A stretch of DNA of 64,000 bases. Origin: PALSA-1006 sp963733265. Its GTDB lineage: Bacteria; Pseudomonadota; Gammaproteobacteria; Burkholderiales; Gallionellaceae. The notes below the pieces were generated by a model, which searched no databases, was not told where the DNA came from, and saw only the letters and a list, made by a program, of their open reading frames with translations. The number at the start of each line of letters is the position of its first letter. Position 1 is the stretch's first letter. The position numbers and the translations under genes are program-made. Location: assembly GCA_963733265.1 (NCBI GenBank), contig CAVTCF010000002.1:496001-560000 (forward strand), in the 5' to 3' direction. Below, in pieces: positions 54,958 to 62,157 of this stretch.

Positions 54958-55455
54958 ATGATTGAGTCCATAACGGTAGCCATTATCACGTTAATATTGC
55001 TTGCCTATTTTCGCCCGGGAAAGACGCCACCACTCGAAAACCCACTGACTATAGAACGTTCTGGCAAGTACAAAATTATGCTGCTCCCCAGGCTCAATTT
55101 GGCTCAGCCTTTTATTGAGGATGTTGCGGAAGTGATCAGGCCATTAATTGTGGGAATAAATGGCAGCGCAACTCAATATTTTGTAGTCCGTGATAGTCAA
55201 GTTAAAGCGCACGGGCGTGATATTTATTTGTTGGCGATTTGTTGCCAGAATCAGATTCTTTATTTTTATGGGGCGAACCCCAAGGCAAATACTCCAGATG
55301 AATATCTGGATGTGATCAAAGCATATTCAATTGACGGTACGAAAAATTACCCTGATTCAGATTTGAACAAAGAGATGCTTGAAGAAATTATCGTCAGCTC
55401 AATTGTAGCAGTTGCAAAAAAAAGAAGAATTGAAGTAAGCCAATTGAGCCAATGA
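54958..55455 (+). CDS. Hypothetical membrane-anchored protein
   Basis: A 165-residue protein with one N-terminal membrane helix (IESITVAIITLILLAYF) and a soluble alpha/beta domain (residues 40-165). There is no lipobox and no recognised motif; the ribosome binding site is weak (GCGAG). It stands between the lipoprotein and the receiver-only gene on the same strand. Function unknown. Confidence 0.5.
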   Translation: MIESITVAIITLILLAYFRPGKTPPLENPLTIERSGKYKIMLLPRLNLAQPFIEDVAEVIRPLIVGINGSATQYFVVRDSQVKAHGRDIYLLAICCQNQILYFYGANPKANTPDEYLDVIKAYSIDGTKNYPDSDLNKEMLEEIIVSSIVAVAKKRRIEVSQLSQ

Positions 55456-55604
55456 ATAAAGTGCTAATTTTCACCCAGCCAATAATTTTTTAATTTATCC
55501 TCAACTTGGTTATTTAATCGAACGAATACATTTTTAATGAAAACCAGTTCAAATTTTTCTGAGAAATTATCACCCAAGCATTGCGCACTTTGGAAAAGTG
55601 TTAA

Positions 55605-55976
55605 ATGAAAATACTTTTTGTGGAAGATAATCGTGATTTGAGCACCAATTTATTCGATTATTTCGATGCACGTGGGCACGATATTGATCTAGCCAATGAG
55701 GGTTTAGCTGGTTTTGAACTGGCATCAACCGATCAATATGATGTCATCGTACTCGATTGGATGTTACCCAACATGGATGGATTGACGATATGTATGCGCT
55801 TGCGAGCGATTGGAAAACACACACCCATTTTAATGCTGACTGCTCGTGACTCGACGCAAGACAAAATTACCGGCCTTGAAGCTGGTGCTGATGATTATGT
55901 AATTAAACCTTTTTCGATGCGAAACTTGGAAGAACGAATTTTAGCTTTAGTTAGCGGGGCCGCAATAAAAAAGTAG
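55605..55976 (+). CDS. Receiver-only response regulator paralogue
   Basis: A 123-residue protein very similar to the receiver of the regulator at 52188 (VEDNRDL, VIVLDWMLPNMDG, LEAGADDYVIKPFSM), with the acceptor aspartate and lysine intact. It stops at the linker (LALVSGAAIKK) where the DNA-binding domain would begin. It looks like a duplication that lost its output domain. It could act as a phosphate sink for the kinase at 52852 or be non-functional. The structured repeat copy 2 begins 135 bases further on. Confidence 0.8.
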   Translation: MKILFVEDNRDLSTNLFDYFDARGHDIDLANEGLAGFELASTDQYDVIVLDWMLPNMDGLTICMRLRAIGKHTPILMLTARDSTQDKITGLEAGADDYVIKPFSMRNLEERILALVSGAAIKK

Positions 55977-56488
55977 CAATTTAGACCCTATCTTTCAATA
56001 TTGACCGTCTCTTTCGTTTGACGGTGCCTAAATAACTTTACCATACCCGAAGGCTTCAACCATTTCGTTACCTCCATGATTGCTCCGGTTCTTCCGGCTG
56101 GAGCATTTTGCCGGGTGGGACTTGCACCCACTGGGAAAGCGCCGCCTTTGCACGGCGCATACCCAAAGAGGTCATGACGATAAGTTGATAAATGGAATTC
56201 AACACTAGCGTTCACGCATAACGCTATTTCAGAAAATATACCCATCCTGCCAGTTGCATACCGTTGAATATGTAACATATCGATACACAGCCAGAAAAAT
56301 CATAAGTAGTTGTTAATTTGTGGCATCGGGTGGCTTATTCTGGCACTTGTTAACGGCCCGACTGTGAGGCAGCAGGCAAGAAATTTAATAACCCTGATTG
56401 TGTATCAAATGATACATACCGCGCCTTATACCCATAGCTAGTATTCATCCCGCTACATCTTGCGTAGCTTTACAAAAGGAGAATACAA
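55977..56488. other. Intergenic region with structured repeat, no gene
   Basis: 512 bases between the receiver-only gene and the globin gene. It holds copy 2 of the structured repeat. The minus-strand frame crossing it (55988-56278) has no ribosome binding site and spans the repeat, so I do not call it. Confidence 0.5.
56111..56165. repeat. Two-copy structured repeat, copy 2
   Basis: GGGTG/CACCC hairpin (56113-56129) and GCGCCG/CGGCGC hairpin (56140-56159), about 87% identical to copy 1 at 40131. Its left flank on the minus strand (GGAGGTAACGAAATGGTTGA) is unique to this copy and again recalls group II intron sequence. Confidence 0.6.
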
Positions 56489-56950
56489 GTGAACATTAAA
56501 TATATTGCATCGATACTGAAACCATATCTTCTGGTCTTAACTTTGTTGTTGCCTCCGTTAAGCCACGCGGCCGACACCGCGCAGCAGCCCGCCTCGTTGT
56601 ATTCAAGGCTTGGTGGTTACGACGCGGTGACTGCAGTTGTAAATGATTTATTACCGCGCTTGATTTCAGACCCGCAGTTGGGGCGTTTTTGGGCAAATCG
56701 CGGAGCCGATGGCATGCAGCGGGAAAAGCAACTATTGATCAATTTTATTGTGAGTGCCGCCGGTGGCCCGCTTATGTATACGGGACGTGACATGGTGGTT
56801 AGTCACAAAGGAATGAAAATCAGTGAAAGTGATTGGAAAGTATTCATGGGGCATTTGCATGCCACACTAGATAAATTCAAATTGCCCAAGAAAGAATATT
56901 CCGATGTAATTGGTTTTATTGATAGCCAAAAACCGCTAATGGTGGAGTAA
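56489..56950 (+). CDS. Secreted group 1 truncated hemoglobin
   Basis: A 153-residue protein with a signal peptide (IASILKPYLLVLTLLLPPLSHA, cut before ADT) and a mature truncated globin domain. LYSRLGGYDAVTAVV is the N-terminal globin signature, and the proximal haem histidine is in VVSHKGMKISESDWKVF. Truncated globins bind oxygen or NO; export to the periplasm is less common and suggests NO or sulfide detoxification there. It has a GGAG ribosome binding site and its own terminator, so it is a single-gene unit. Confidence 0.85.
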   Translation: MNIKYIASILKPYLLVLTLLLPPLSHAADTAQQPASLYSRLGGYDAVTAVVNDLLPRLISDPQLGRFWANRGADGMQREKQLLINFIVSAAGGPLMYTGRDMVVSHKGMKISESDWKVFMGHLHATLDKFKLPKKEYSDVIGFIDSQKPLMVE

Positions 56951-56984
56951 ATCCGGAAAGGCGATTGATACTCGAGCCTCGTCA

Positions 56985-57023
56985 AACAGGAACGAAGCGC
57001 TGTAAAAGCACTTCGTTCCTGTT
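56985..57023. terminator. Terminator after the globin gene
   Basis: A perfect 13-bp stem (56985-56997 with 57011-57023) around a 13-base loop. It lies 34 bases past the stop and can also end transcription of the convergent DUF4139 gene. Confidence 0.75.
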
Positions 57024-57033
57024 CGTTCAAACC

Positions 57034-57393
57034 TTAATGACGTACCTGTACCCGATAACTCAATGTGGCACTGCCTTCAGCCGGTACTGAAATATGCCAG
57101 ACAGCAGTGTTACTGGCAGCCTTTTCGTGCGGGTGACTTTCTTTTAGCATTTCCCAGTCACCCGGTATGGGCTCCAGAACAGTGACCGTGACGGCTTCTT
57201 TCTTGGCATTCTTGAATACGAGTTCGAAGGCGCTTTCGTATATATAGTTAAAGCGCGTACTTCCTCCCACCTTTTTGAAATCAGTTTGTTTCTTGTCTGC
57301 GGTCACGTCAAACGCTTCGCCCAGTTTGAGACGTACTTTCTCGTTCTTTGGAGTGTGGTCAATGCGATCCTCACCGACAAACTGGGCGTTGCC
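57034..57393 (-). pseudogene. DUF4139 protein gene, C-terminal part (split by IS21 element)
   Basis: The last 119 codons of a DUF4139 protein, ending SATLSYRVQVRH. The matching upstream part lies beyond the mobile element at 63891-64000 (and further outside the window). Removing 57394-63890 and one copy of the duplicated CGTTGCC restores one frame across the junction: VYKKDGAGN joined to AQFVGEDRID. The 140-codon ORF visible here begins inside the element and is not a real start. Confidence 0.9.
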
Positions 57394-57464
57394 TGCGCAT
57401 TCCACGCGGTTCGGCCACCGATTCCGCTCATGATTCGGCCACCCACTCCACGGCATTCAGCCGG
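57394..57464. repeat. IS21 left end with transposase-site repeats
   Basis: TTCGGCCAC occurs at 57410 and 57434 and a diverged copy (ATTCAGCCGG) at 57455, the inverse of the TGGCCGAAT repeats at the right end. These are the multiple binding sites that IS21 transposases use. Confidence 0.75.
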
Positions 57465-57573
57465 GTCAGTCGGAGCGAAGCGACGCAAGAATTTGAGCTT
57501 ATAGTTTAGTCCTGTCTTTTGTCAATTTTCTCAACTGAGCGTTTTCAGAAACCGGCATCAACTTTTCATTATC

Positions 57574-57658
57574 GTGACTTGTCACTCTATCTCTTTGCTT
57601 TGCTTTGCATACGCATGGATCAGTAATTCTTCGATGAGTACTTTTTGTGACTTGTCAC
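57574..57658. promoter_or_regulatory. GTGACTTGTCAC palindromes, left pair
   Basis: The 12-bp palindrome-like site GTGACTTGTCAC occurs at 57574-57585, overlapping the passenger gene stop, and at 57647-57658 inside its coding part. The same motif (GTGACTAGTCAC and GTGACTTGTCAC) precedes the gene at 61336 and 61370. Confidence 0.7.
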
Positions 57659-57770
57659 GATAACTGGTCAGCATGTCCAAGGCTTTTGTTGCCTGTGGCG
57701 ATAACAGGATATTTATTTGCTTTGCCGGGAAGCTCTCGAACTTCTCTGATAGACGTTTTGCTCTGCTTGC
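57582..57770 (-). pseudogene. IS21 passenger gene, 3' part (putative small DNA-binding protein)
   Basis: 62 codons, ASRAKRLSEKFESFPAKQ to KQSKEIE. Together with the 37 codons at 61204-61314 they give a 99-residue protein once 57771-61203 is removed; the join is in frame. The C-terminal half (INILLSPQATKALDML and SQKVLIEELLIHAYA) has the strand-helix-helix look of a ribbon-helix-helix or plasmid copy-control protein. See the 5' part for its N-terminus. Confidence 0.65.
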
Positions 57771-57799
57771 TAATGCCGACTCCCGGATTATGCCGCGTC
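57771..57799 (+). repeat. RIT left terminal inverted repeat
   Basis: 29 bases identical to the reverse complement of 61143-61171. The preceding bases (CTTGC) belong to the interrupted passenger gene. Confidence 0.92.
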
Positions 57800-57902
57800 A
57801 TTAGCATTGGTTCTTCTCTGCAGTGCCTATTATGATTGCTGAGTCGGCATAATCCGTATGATTTCTCCAAGCTGGCAATCACGCCGGCCAAGGAGAAATC
57901 AC

Positions 57903-59138
57903 ATGATCACGACAGACACAATCAAAGATGGTGTAGCTGAAGCACTGCTACTCCGTCACATTGAAGCATTTCTCGAACAACTGCGGACAGCGAGATACGC
58001 TGAAGAAACGCTTCGCAAAAAACGATGGGTGTTGACGGCCTTCGCGCGATGGATGAAGGACCAGAACATAACCTTGCCTAACCTTGATGAATCCGTTATT
58101 GCCGAGTTCGTGAAGCGCTTAATTGGCTCACCAGCGGCCCGTGTTCAGTTCGAACTTGCGGTATTGCGGCAGTTACTTGCATATCTGCGCTGTCAGGCCG
58201 AAGTTCCGTTGGAGGCACCGAGCGACGAGTCTGCGATTCACCTCATCAACTGCCGTTACGTGGATTACCTGAGGCAAGATCGTGGCCTTGCGGAGAATTC
58301 GGTGCTCGTTTACGCACCTTTCATTCGTGATTTCCTTAATAGCAGGAATGCTGGTGACGGTCATGTATTGCCTGGCACCTTCGACGTCATGACGATTCGA
58401 AACCATCTCCTTGCCCGCAGCAATGGTCGGTCAGGCGAGTACATGCGGCTTATGGCGGTGGCACTCAGATCGTTTTGCCATTTCCTCTTTCTACGCGGAG
58501 ATACGCCTCGCGATCTATCGAATTCGATACCCACGGTCATCAAGTGGCGGCAGTCATCCGTACCAAAATTCCTCACGCCAGAGCAAGAAGAATGTGTTCT
58601 CGCATCTACAGACCGATCGACGCCGCGCGGGCGTCGTGACTACGCAATCTTGCTGCTGTTAGCGCGACTCGGCTTGCGCGCGAGCGAAATCGTTTCACTC
58701 GAACTTGGTGACATCCGCTGGCGTTCAGGGGAGCTCGTTATCCACGGCAAGGGTCAAATGGTTGAGCATGTGCCACTGCTATCCGATATTGGTGAGGCGC
58801 TGGCGATCTATCTTCACGATGATCGTGGCGCAAGCGCATCCCGGCGGGTATTTTTGCGAATGTGGGCGCCGCGAGTTGGCTTGGCGGGACCGGCAGCGAT
58901 AGGGCATATAGTCCGACTGGCCTTTGCTCATGCAGGATTCCGTCCCGCATGCCGGGGTGCGGCACATCTGTTCCGTCACGGCTTGGCGACGACGATGATT
59001 CGTCACGGAGCATCTATGGCGGAGATTGCCGAAGTCTTGCGGCATCGATCACAAGACAGTACTGCGATTTATGCGAAAGTATCTTTCGAGGCACTGCGTG
59101 GTGTTGCCCGGGCCTGGCCAACGATGGGAGGTGCATGA
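57903..59138 (+). CDS. RIT tyrosine recombinase A
   Basis: Start at ATG 57903 (MITTDTIKDGVAEALLL) with AAGGAG upstream; 411 residues. The N-terminal core-binding domain is followed by the catalytic domain. The first arginine is in LLARLGLRASEIVSLELGDI, the lysine in VIHGKGQMVEHVPL, HxxR in AHLFRHGLATTM, the late histidine in EVLRHRSQDST and the tyrosine in AIYAKVSFEAL. All catalytic residues are present. Its stop overlaps the start of the second recombinase, so the three are co-translated. Confidence 0.9.
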   Translation: MITTDTIKDGVAEALLLRHIEAFLEQLRTARYAEETLRKKRWVLTAFARWMKDQNITLPNLDESVIAEFVKRLIGSPAARVQFELAVLRQLLAYLRCQAEVPLEAPSDESAIHLINCRYVDYLRQDRGLAENSVLVYAPFIRDFLNSRNAGDGHVLPGTFDVMTIRNHLLARSNGRSGEYMRLMAVALRSFCHFLFLRGDTPRDLSNSIPTVIKWRQSSVPKFLTPEQEECVLASTDRSTPRGRRDYAILLLLARLGLRASEIVSLELGDIRWRSGELVIHGKGQMVEHVPLLSDIGEALAIYLHDDRGASASRRVFLRMWAPRVGLAGPAAIGHIVRLAFAHAGFRPACRGAAHLFRHGLATTMIRHGASMAEIAEVLRHRSQDSTAIYAKVSFEALRGVARAWPTMGGA

Positions 59139-60085
59139 TGAGTACGATCCGCGACTCACTGATCCAGTACGTGGCCGTTCGCCGTACCCTTGGGGCGAAA
59201 TTCTATGAACCGGCATTGGCACTTGATCACTTTGTAGACTTGCTCGAACGCGAGGGAGCCGAGTTCGTTACAATCGATCTGGCCCTGCGCTGGGCAATGG
59301 AACCCAAACTTGCCCAACGTGCCACATGGGGACGGCGCCTCTCACAAGTGCGGGGATTTGCTGCGTGGCTCAGTGCCACTGATATTCGGAACGAGGTTCC
59401 GCCAAAGCGACTCCTGAATGCGCGTCGCCGGCGCAATTCGCCGCATATCTATACTGACCAAGAAATTGACCTACTCATGACCCAAGCCGCCCGACTGCAT
59501 TCGCGGTCAGGAATGCGGGCATTGACCTATTCGACGCTTATCGGGCTTCTGGTCGCGACCGGCCTCAGGCCAAGTGAGGCCATTGGACTCGACCGGTCTG
59601 ATGTAGACCTTGTGAACGGAATACTATCAATCCGGGAATCTAAGTTCGGGAAATCGCGCTTTGTTCCGATTGAAGAGTCGACTCGTGCTGCACTTGAGCA
59701 CTATACACAATGTCGTGACCGGATCTGCCAGCTTCGGTTAAGTGATGCGTTTCTCATTGGCGAGCGCGGTACGAGGTTGAATGGTTGCTCTGCCCGTAGC
59801 ATGTTTGCAAGAATTTCCCGCGCGGTCGGCCTGCGTGCACCAACAGAGCACGGGCGAAATGGTCACGGGCCGCGCCTCCAGGACTTCAGGCATAGCTTTG
59901 CGACAGGCAGACTTGTCGAATGGTATCGCGCCGGGCTGGACGTTACACTGGAACTGCCAAAGCTTGCCACCTACCTCGGTCACGTTGATGTCGGCCTCAC
60001 TTATTGGTACATCGAAGCTGTTCCTGAGCTTCTCCAGTTCGCGGCCAAATATCTTGATAAGGATCAACCGGGAGAACAGCCATGA
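59138..60085 (+). CDS. RIT tyrosine recombinase B
   Basis: The start is ATG 59138 (MSTIRDSLIQYVAVRRTLG), six bases after GGAGG, sharing one base with the stop of A; ATG 59135 is an alternative. 315 residues. Catalytic positions: arginine in VATGLRPSEAIGLDRSDV, lysine in SKFGKSRFVPI, second arginine in LQDFRHSFATGRL, histidine in YLGHVDVGLTYWYI and tyrosine near the end of that segment. The usual histidine of HxxR is a glutamine (QDFR), which may make it dependent on its partners. Confidence 0.88.
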   Translation: MSTIRDSLIQYVAVRRTLGAKFYEPALALDHFVDLLEREGAEFVTIDLALRWAMEPKLAQRATWGRRLSQVRGFAAWLSATDIRNEVPPKRLLNARRRRNSPHIYTDQEIDLLMTQAARLHSRSGMRALTYSTLIGLLVATGLRPSEAIGLDRSDVDLVNGILSIRESKFGKSRFVPIEESTRAALEHYTQCRDRICQLRLSDAFLIGERGTRLNGCSARSMFARISRAVGLRAPTEHGRNGHGPRLQDFRHSFATGRLVEWYRAGLDVTLELPKLATYLGHVDVGLTYWYIEAVPELLQFAAKYLDKDQPGEQP

Positions 60086-61077
60086 ACGCCACTGTTCTTC
60101 CATCTCTCGTCCAACGCTTCTTTACGCAGCGCTTGCTTGAGCAGCAAGGTCTAAGTTCACACACGGTGGCAAGCTATCGCGACACATTCCGTTTGCTGCT
60201 GGGTTTCGCTACGCAGCAATTTGGACTTGCGCCTTCCAAATTGCTGATGGAAGAACTCGACGCGTCTTTCATGGAAAAATTCCTTCGGCACCTTGAGCTG
60301 GACAGAGGCAATTCTGTGCGGACACGAAACACACGCCTCGCCGCAGTGCATGCCTTCTTTGGTTTCGTCGCAATCAATGAACCGGCACTTGGTCTTCAGT
60401 GTCAACGCATTCTTGCAATTCCATCGAAACGCTATGAGCATGGCCCAGTCGAGTTTCTCACCGAAGAAGAGGCTGCTGCCCTTGTGGCAGCCCCTGATTC
60501 AAGAACATGGGTCGGCAGCCGGGATCGAGTGCTTCTTCTTGTGGCGGTTCAAACGGGTCTGCGCAATAGCGAACTCACTTCGCTCAGGCGGCAGGACGTT
60601 GCGCTCGGCACAGGGGCTCACGTCCGTTGCCTTGGCAAAGGCAGGAAAATGCGATGTACACCGCTAAGACCGGATGTCATAGCAGTCCTGAAGGAATGGT
60701 TTGTGCGCCAGCCCGGCGAACCTGGCGACCCACTCTTCCCGAGTTCGCGAGGCGGACATCTCAGCGCTGATGCACTTCAGCGGCTCGTGTCGCGTCATGC
60801 GAAAACCGCGTGCCAGACGTGTCCTTCGCTCAAGGAAAAATCCGTGACACCGCACACGCTGAGGCACGCGGCGGCAATGAGTCTATTACGACATGGCATC
60901 GATCCGAGTGTAATTGCTCTTTGGCTTGGTCACGAATCGACAGAGACGACTCAAATATACTTGCACGCCGACATTCAACTTAAGGAACGAGCACTGGCCC
61001 ACGCCAATGCCAATGGTGTCGTGCCAACTCGGTATATGCCTCCCGACCCATTACTGGCCTTCCTCGATGCGCTTTGA
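60082..61077 (+). CDS. RIT tyrosine recombinase C
   Basis: 331 residues, overlapping recombinase B by four bases (ATGA). It resembles XerC/XerD-type recombinases: TQRLLEQQGLSSHTVASYRDTFRLLL in the core-binding domain, then R in VQTGLRNSELTSLRRQDV, K in GKGRKMRCTPLRP, HTLRHAAAMSLLRHG, WLGHESTETTQIYLHAD with the nucleophilic tyrosine. All catalytic residues are intact. Confidence 0.9.
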   Translation: MNATVLPSLVQRFFTQRLLEQQGLSSHTVASYRDTFRLLLGFATQQFGLAPSKLLMEELDASFMEKFLRHLELDRGNSVRTRNTRLAAVHAFFGFVAINEPALGLQCQRILAIPSKRYEHGPVEFLTEEEAAALVAAPDSRTWVGSRDRVLLLVAVQTGLRNSELTSLRRQDVALGTGAHVRCLGKGRKMRCTPLRPDVIAVLKEWFVRQPGEPGDPLFPSSRGGHLSADALQRLVSRHAKTACQTCPSLKEKSVTPHTLRHAAAMSLLRHGIDPSVIALWLGHESTETTQIYLHADIQLKERALAHANANGVVPTRYMPPDPLLAFLDAL

Positions 61078-61142
61078 TAATGCCGACAAATAAGATGACT
61101 AAGAACAAGGATCCTCCCTACAGTTGTAGCCCCGCACTTTGG

Positions 61143-61171
61143 GACGCGGCATAATCCGGGAGTCGGCATTA
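61143..61171 (-). repeat. RIT right terminal inverted repeat
   Basis: 29 bases, perfect inverse of 57771-57799. A separate 32-bp palindrome begins at the next base. Confidence 0.92.
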
Positions 61172-61203
61172 TCTTTGTCATGCCGCTAGCGGCATGACAA
61201 AGA
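61172..61203. repeat. Perfect 32-bp palindrome at the RIT right end
   Basis: Two 16-bp arms without a spacer; the left arm reads TCTTTGTCATGCCGCT. It lies exactly between the right inverted repeat and the resumption of the passenger gene. Because the passenger frame is restored only when the palindrome is removed with the RIT element, it seems to have arrived with the element. No copy exists at the left end. Confidence 0.85.
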
Positions 61204-61314
61204 TTGTTGCCTCTGTGCCGGTGTCATCGCTTTGCCTGTAGCGGGTCTTCCGCGCGTGGTTGTCGGTTTTTTATCGTGTTCAATGGATGTGTCTTTGGCT
61301 GTATCTTTTTTCAT
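61204..61314 (-). pseudogene. IS21 passenger gene, 5' part
   Basis: Starts at ATG 61314 after GGAGACAAT. The 37 codons include TTTRGRPATGKAMTPAQRQQ, an N-terminal motif (GRPxxGxAMTxAxRQ) that I know from plasmid copy-control and small ribbon-helix-helix type regulators. The frame then meets the palindrome and a TAG stop. Two GTGAC-type palindromes lie just upstream, as expected for autoregulation. Confidence 0.65.
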
Positions 61315-61334
61315 ATTGTCTCCGTTTAATTAAA

Positions 61335-61381
61335 CGTGACTAGTCACGCTTTTTCCTGTCGCCTATAAAGTGACTTGTCAC
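61335..61381 (-). promoter_or_regulatory. Paired palindromic operators upstream of the passenger gene
   Basis: GTGACTAGTCAC (61336-61347, extended to 14 bases by a flanking C and G) and GTGACTTGTCAC (61370-61381), 34 bases apart, lie 22 bases upstream of the passenger start and 10 bases past the istB stop. They are likely the autoregulatory sites of the passenger protein. Confidence 0.65.
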
Positions 61382-61391
61382 GATATTTAAC

Positions 61392-62117
61392 TTATTGCCT
61401 GTCGCGCATGGTTTTGCCACTCAGGTTGATTTTGTAGGCGTTGTGAACCACGCGATCCAGAATGGCATCGGCCAGCGTTGGATCCCCTATCGCTTCATGC
61501 CAATGCGCAATGGGTAACTGGCTGGTGATGATCGTCGCACGCAGGTTGTAGCGATCGTCCAGTATTTCCAGCAGGTCGCGCCTGTGTTGATCGGTGAGCA
61601 CGGCAAGTCCCCATTCATCCAGGATGAGAACATCCGCCTTGGCAAATTGCCGCATCATCCTGGCGTAGCGACCATCGGCGCGTCCCGTGTCCAACTCCTG
61701 AAACAGGCGCGTCAATCGGATGTAATGCGAGCTGTATCCTTCACGGCAGGCTTTCTGTGCCAGCGCGCAAGCCAGATAGGTTTTACCTAAACCTGTCGCA
61801 CCGGTAATCAGCACGTTCAGGTGTTCTTTCACCCATCCGCAATCTGCCAGCTTGATGATCAGCGAACGGTCCAAGCCTCGCGCGGTTTTGAAATCGATAT
61901 CTTCCAGCGCCGCATTCTGTTTCAGTTTTGCCAAGCGCAAACGGGTCTGCATACGGCGATTGTCCCTCTCTGTCATTTCTCTATCCACAATCAAGCCTAA
62001 CCGTTCTTCGAATGGCATCGTGCGAATATCCGGAATGCCTTCCTGCTCTTGCAAGGCGTGCAGCATACCGGTCAGTTTCAGTTGTTTTAATTTGTCCAGC
62101 GTGGGGTGATGCATCAT
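61392..62117 (-). CDS. istB: IS21-family ATP-binding helper protein IstB
   Basis: A 241-residue DnaC-like AAA+ ATPase that stimulates IstA and directs target choice. The N-terminal segment LDKLKQLKLTGMLHALQEQ is typical, Walker A is LITGATGLGKTYLACALAQ and Walker B is LILDEWGLAVL. Lengths and motifs are complete. The ATG has AGGAG upstream, and the gene follows istA after 40 bases. Confidence 0.95.
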   Translation of the reverse strand: MMHHPTLDKLKQLKLTGMLHALQEQEGIPDIRTMPFEERLGLIVDREMTERDNRRMQTRLRLAKLKQNAALEDIDFKTARGLDRSLIIKLADCGWVKEHLNVLITGATGLGKTYLACALAQKACREGYSSHYIRLTRLFQELDTGRADGRYARMMRQFAKADVLILDEWGLAVLTDQHRRDLLEILDDRYNLRATIITSQLPIAHWHEAIGDPTLADAILDRVVHNAYKINLSGKTMRDRQ

Positions 62118-62157
62118 GGTTTATGCTCCTGTCAGGGGTTGTAATAGATTGCTACGA

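Larger units (their letters stand above)
57771..61171 (+). mobile_element. RIT-type element: three tandem tyrosine recombinases
   Basis: Perfect 29-bp terminal inverted repeats, 57771-57799 and 61143-61171 (left end begins TAATGCCGACTCCCGGATTA), enclose three overlapping tyrosine recombinase genes. Inner partial copies of the repeat (GTCGGCATAATCCG near 57842 and TAATGCCGAC near 61078) give a two-part end structure. This matches the described recombinase-in-trio (RIT) elements. The element interrupts the IS21 passenger gene. Confidence 0.88.

Noticed and set aside
55988..56278. 96-codon minus-strand ORF over the structured repeat
   Set aside because: No ribosome binding site; its composition follows from the repeat, and copy 1 does not keep the frame open.
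57034..57456. DUF4139 fragment as a complete 140-residue gene
   Set aside because: Its apparent start lies inside the IS21 left end; the true upstream part is at 63891-64000.
58862..59134. N-terminal extension of recombinase B to 407 residues
   Set aside because: The extension overlaps recombinase A in another frame; the start at 59138 has a ribosome binding site and gives the usual length.
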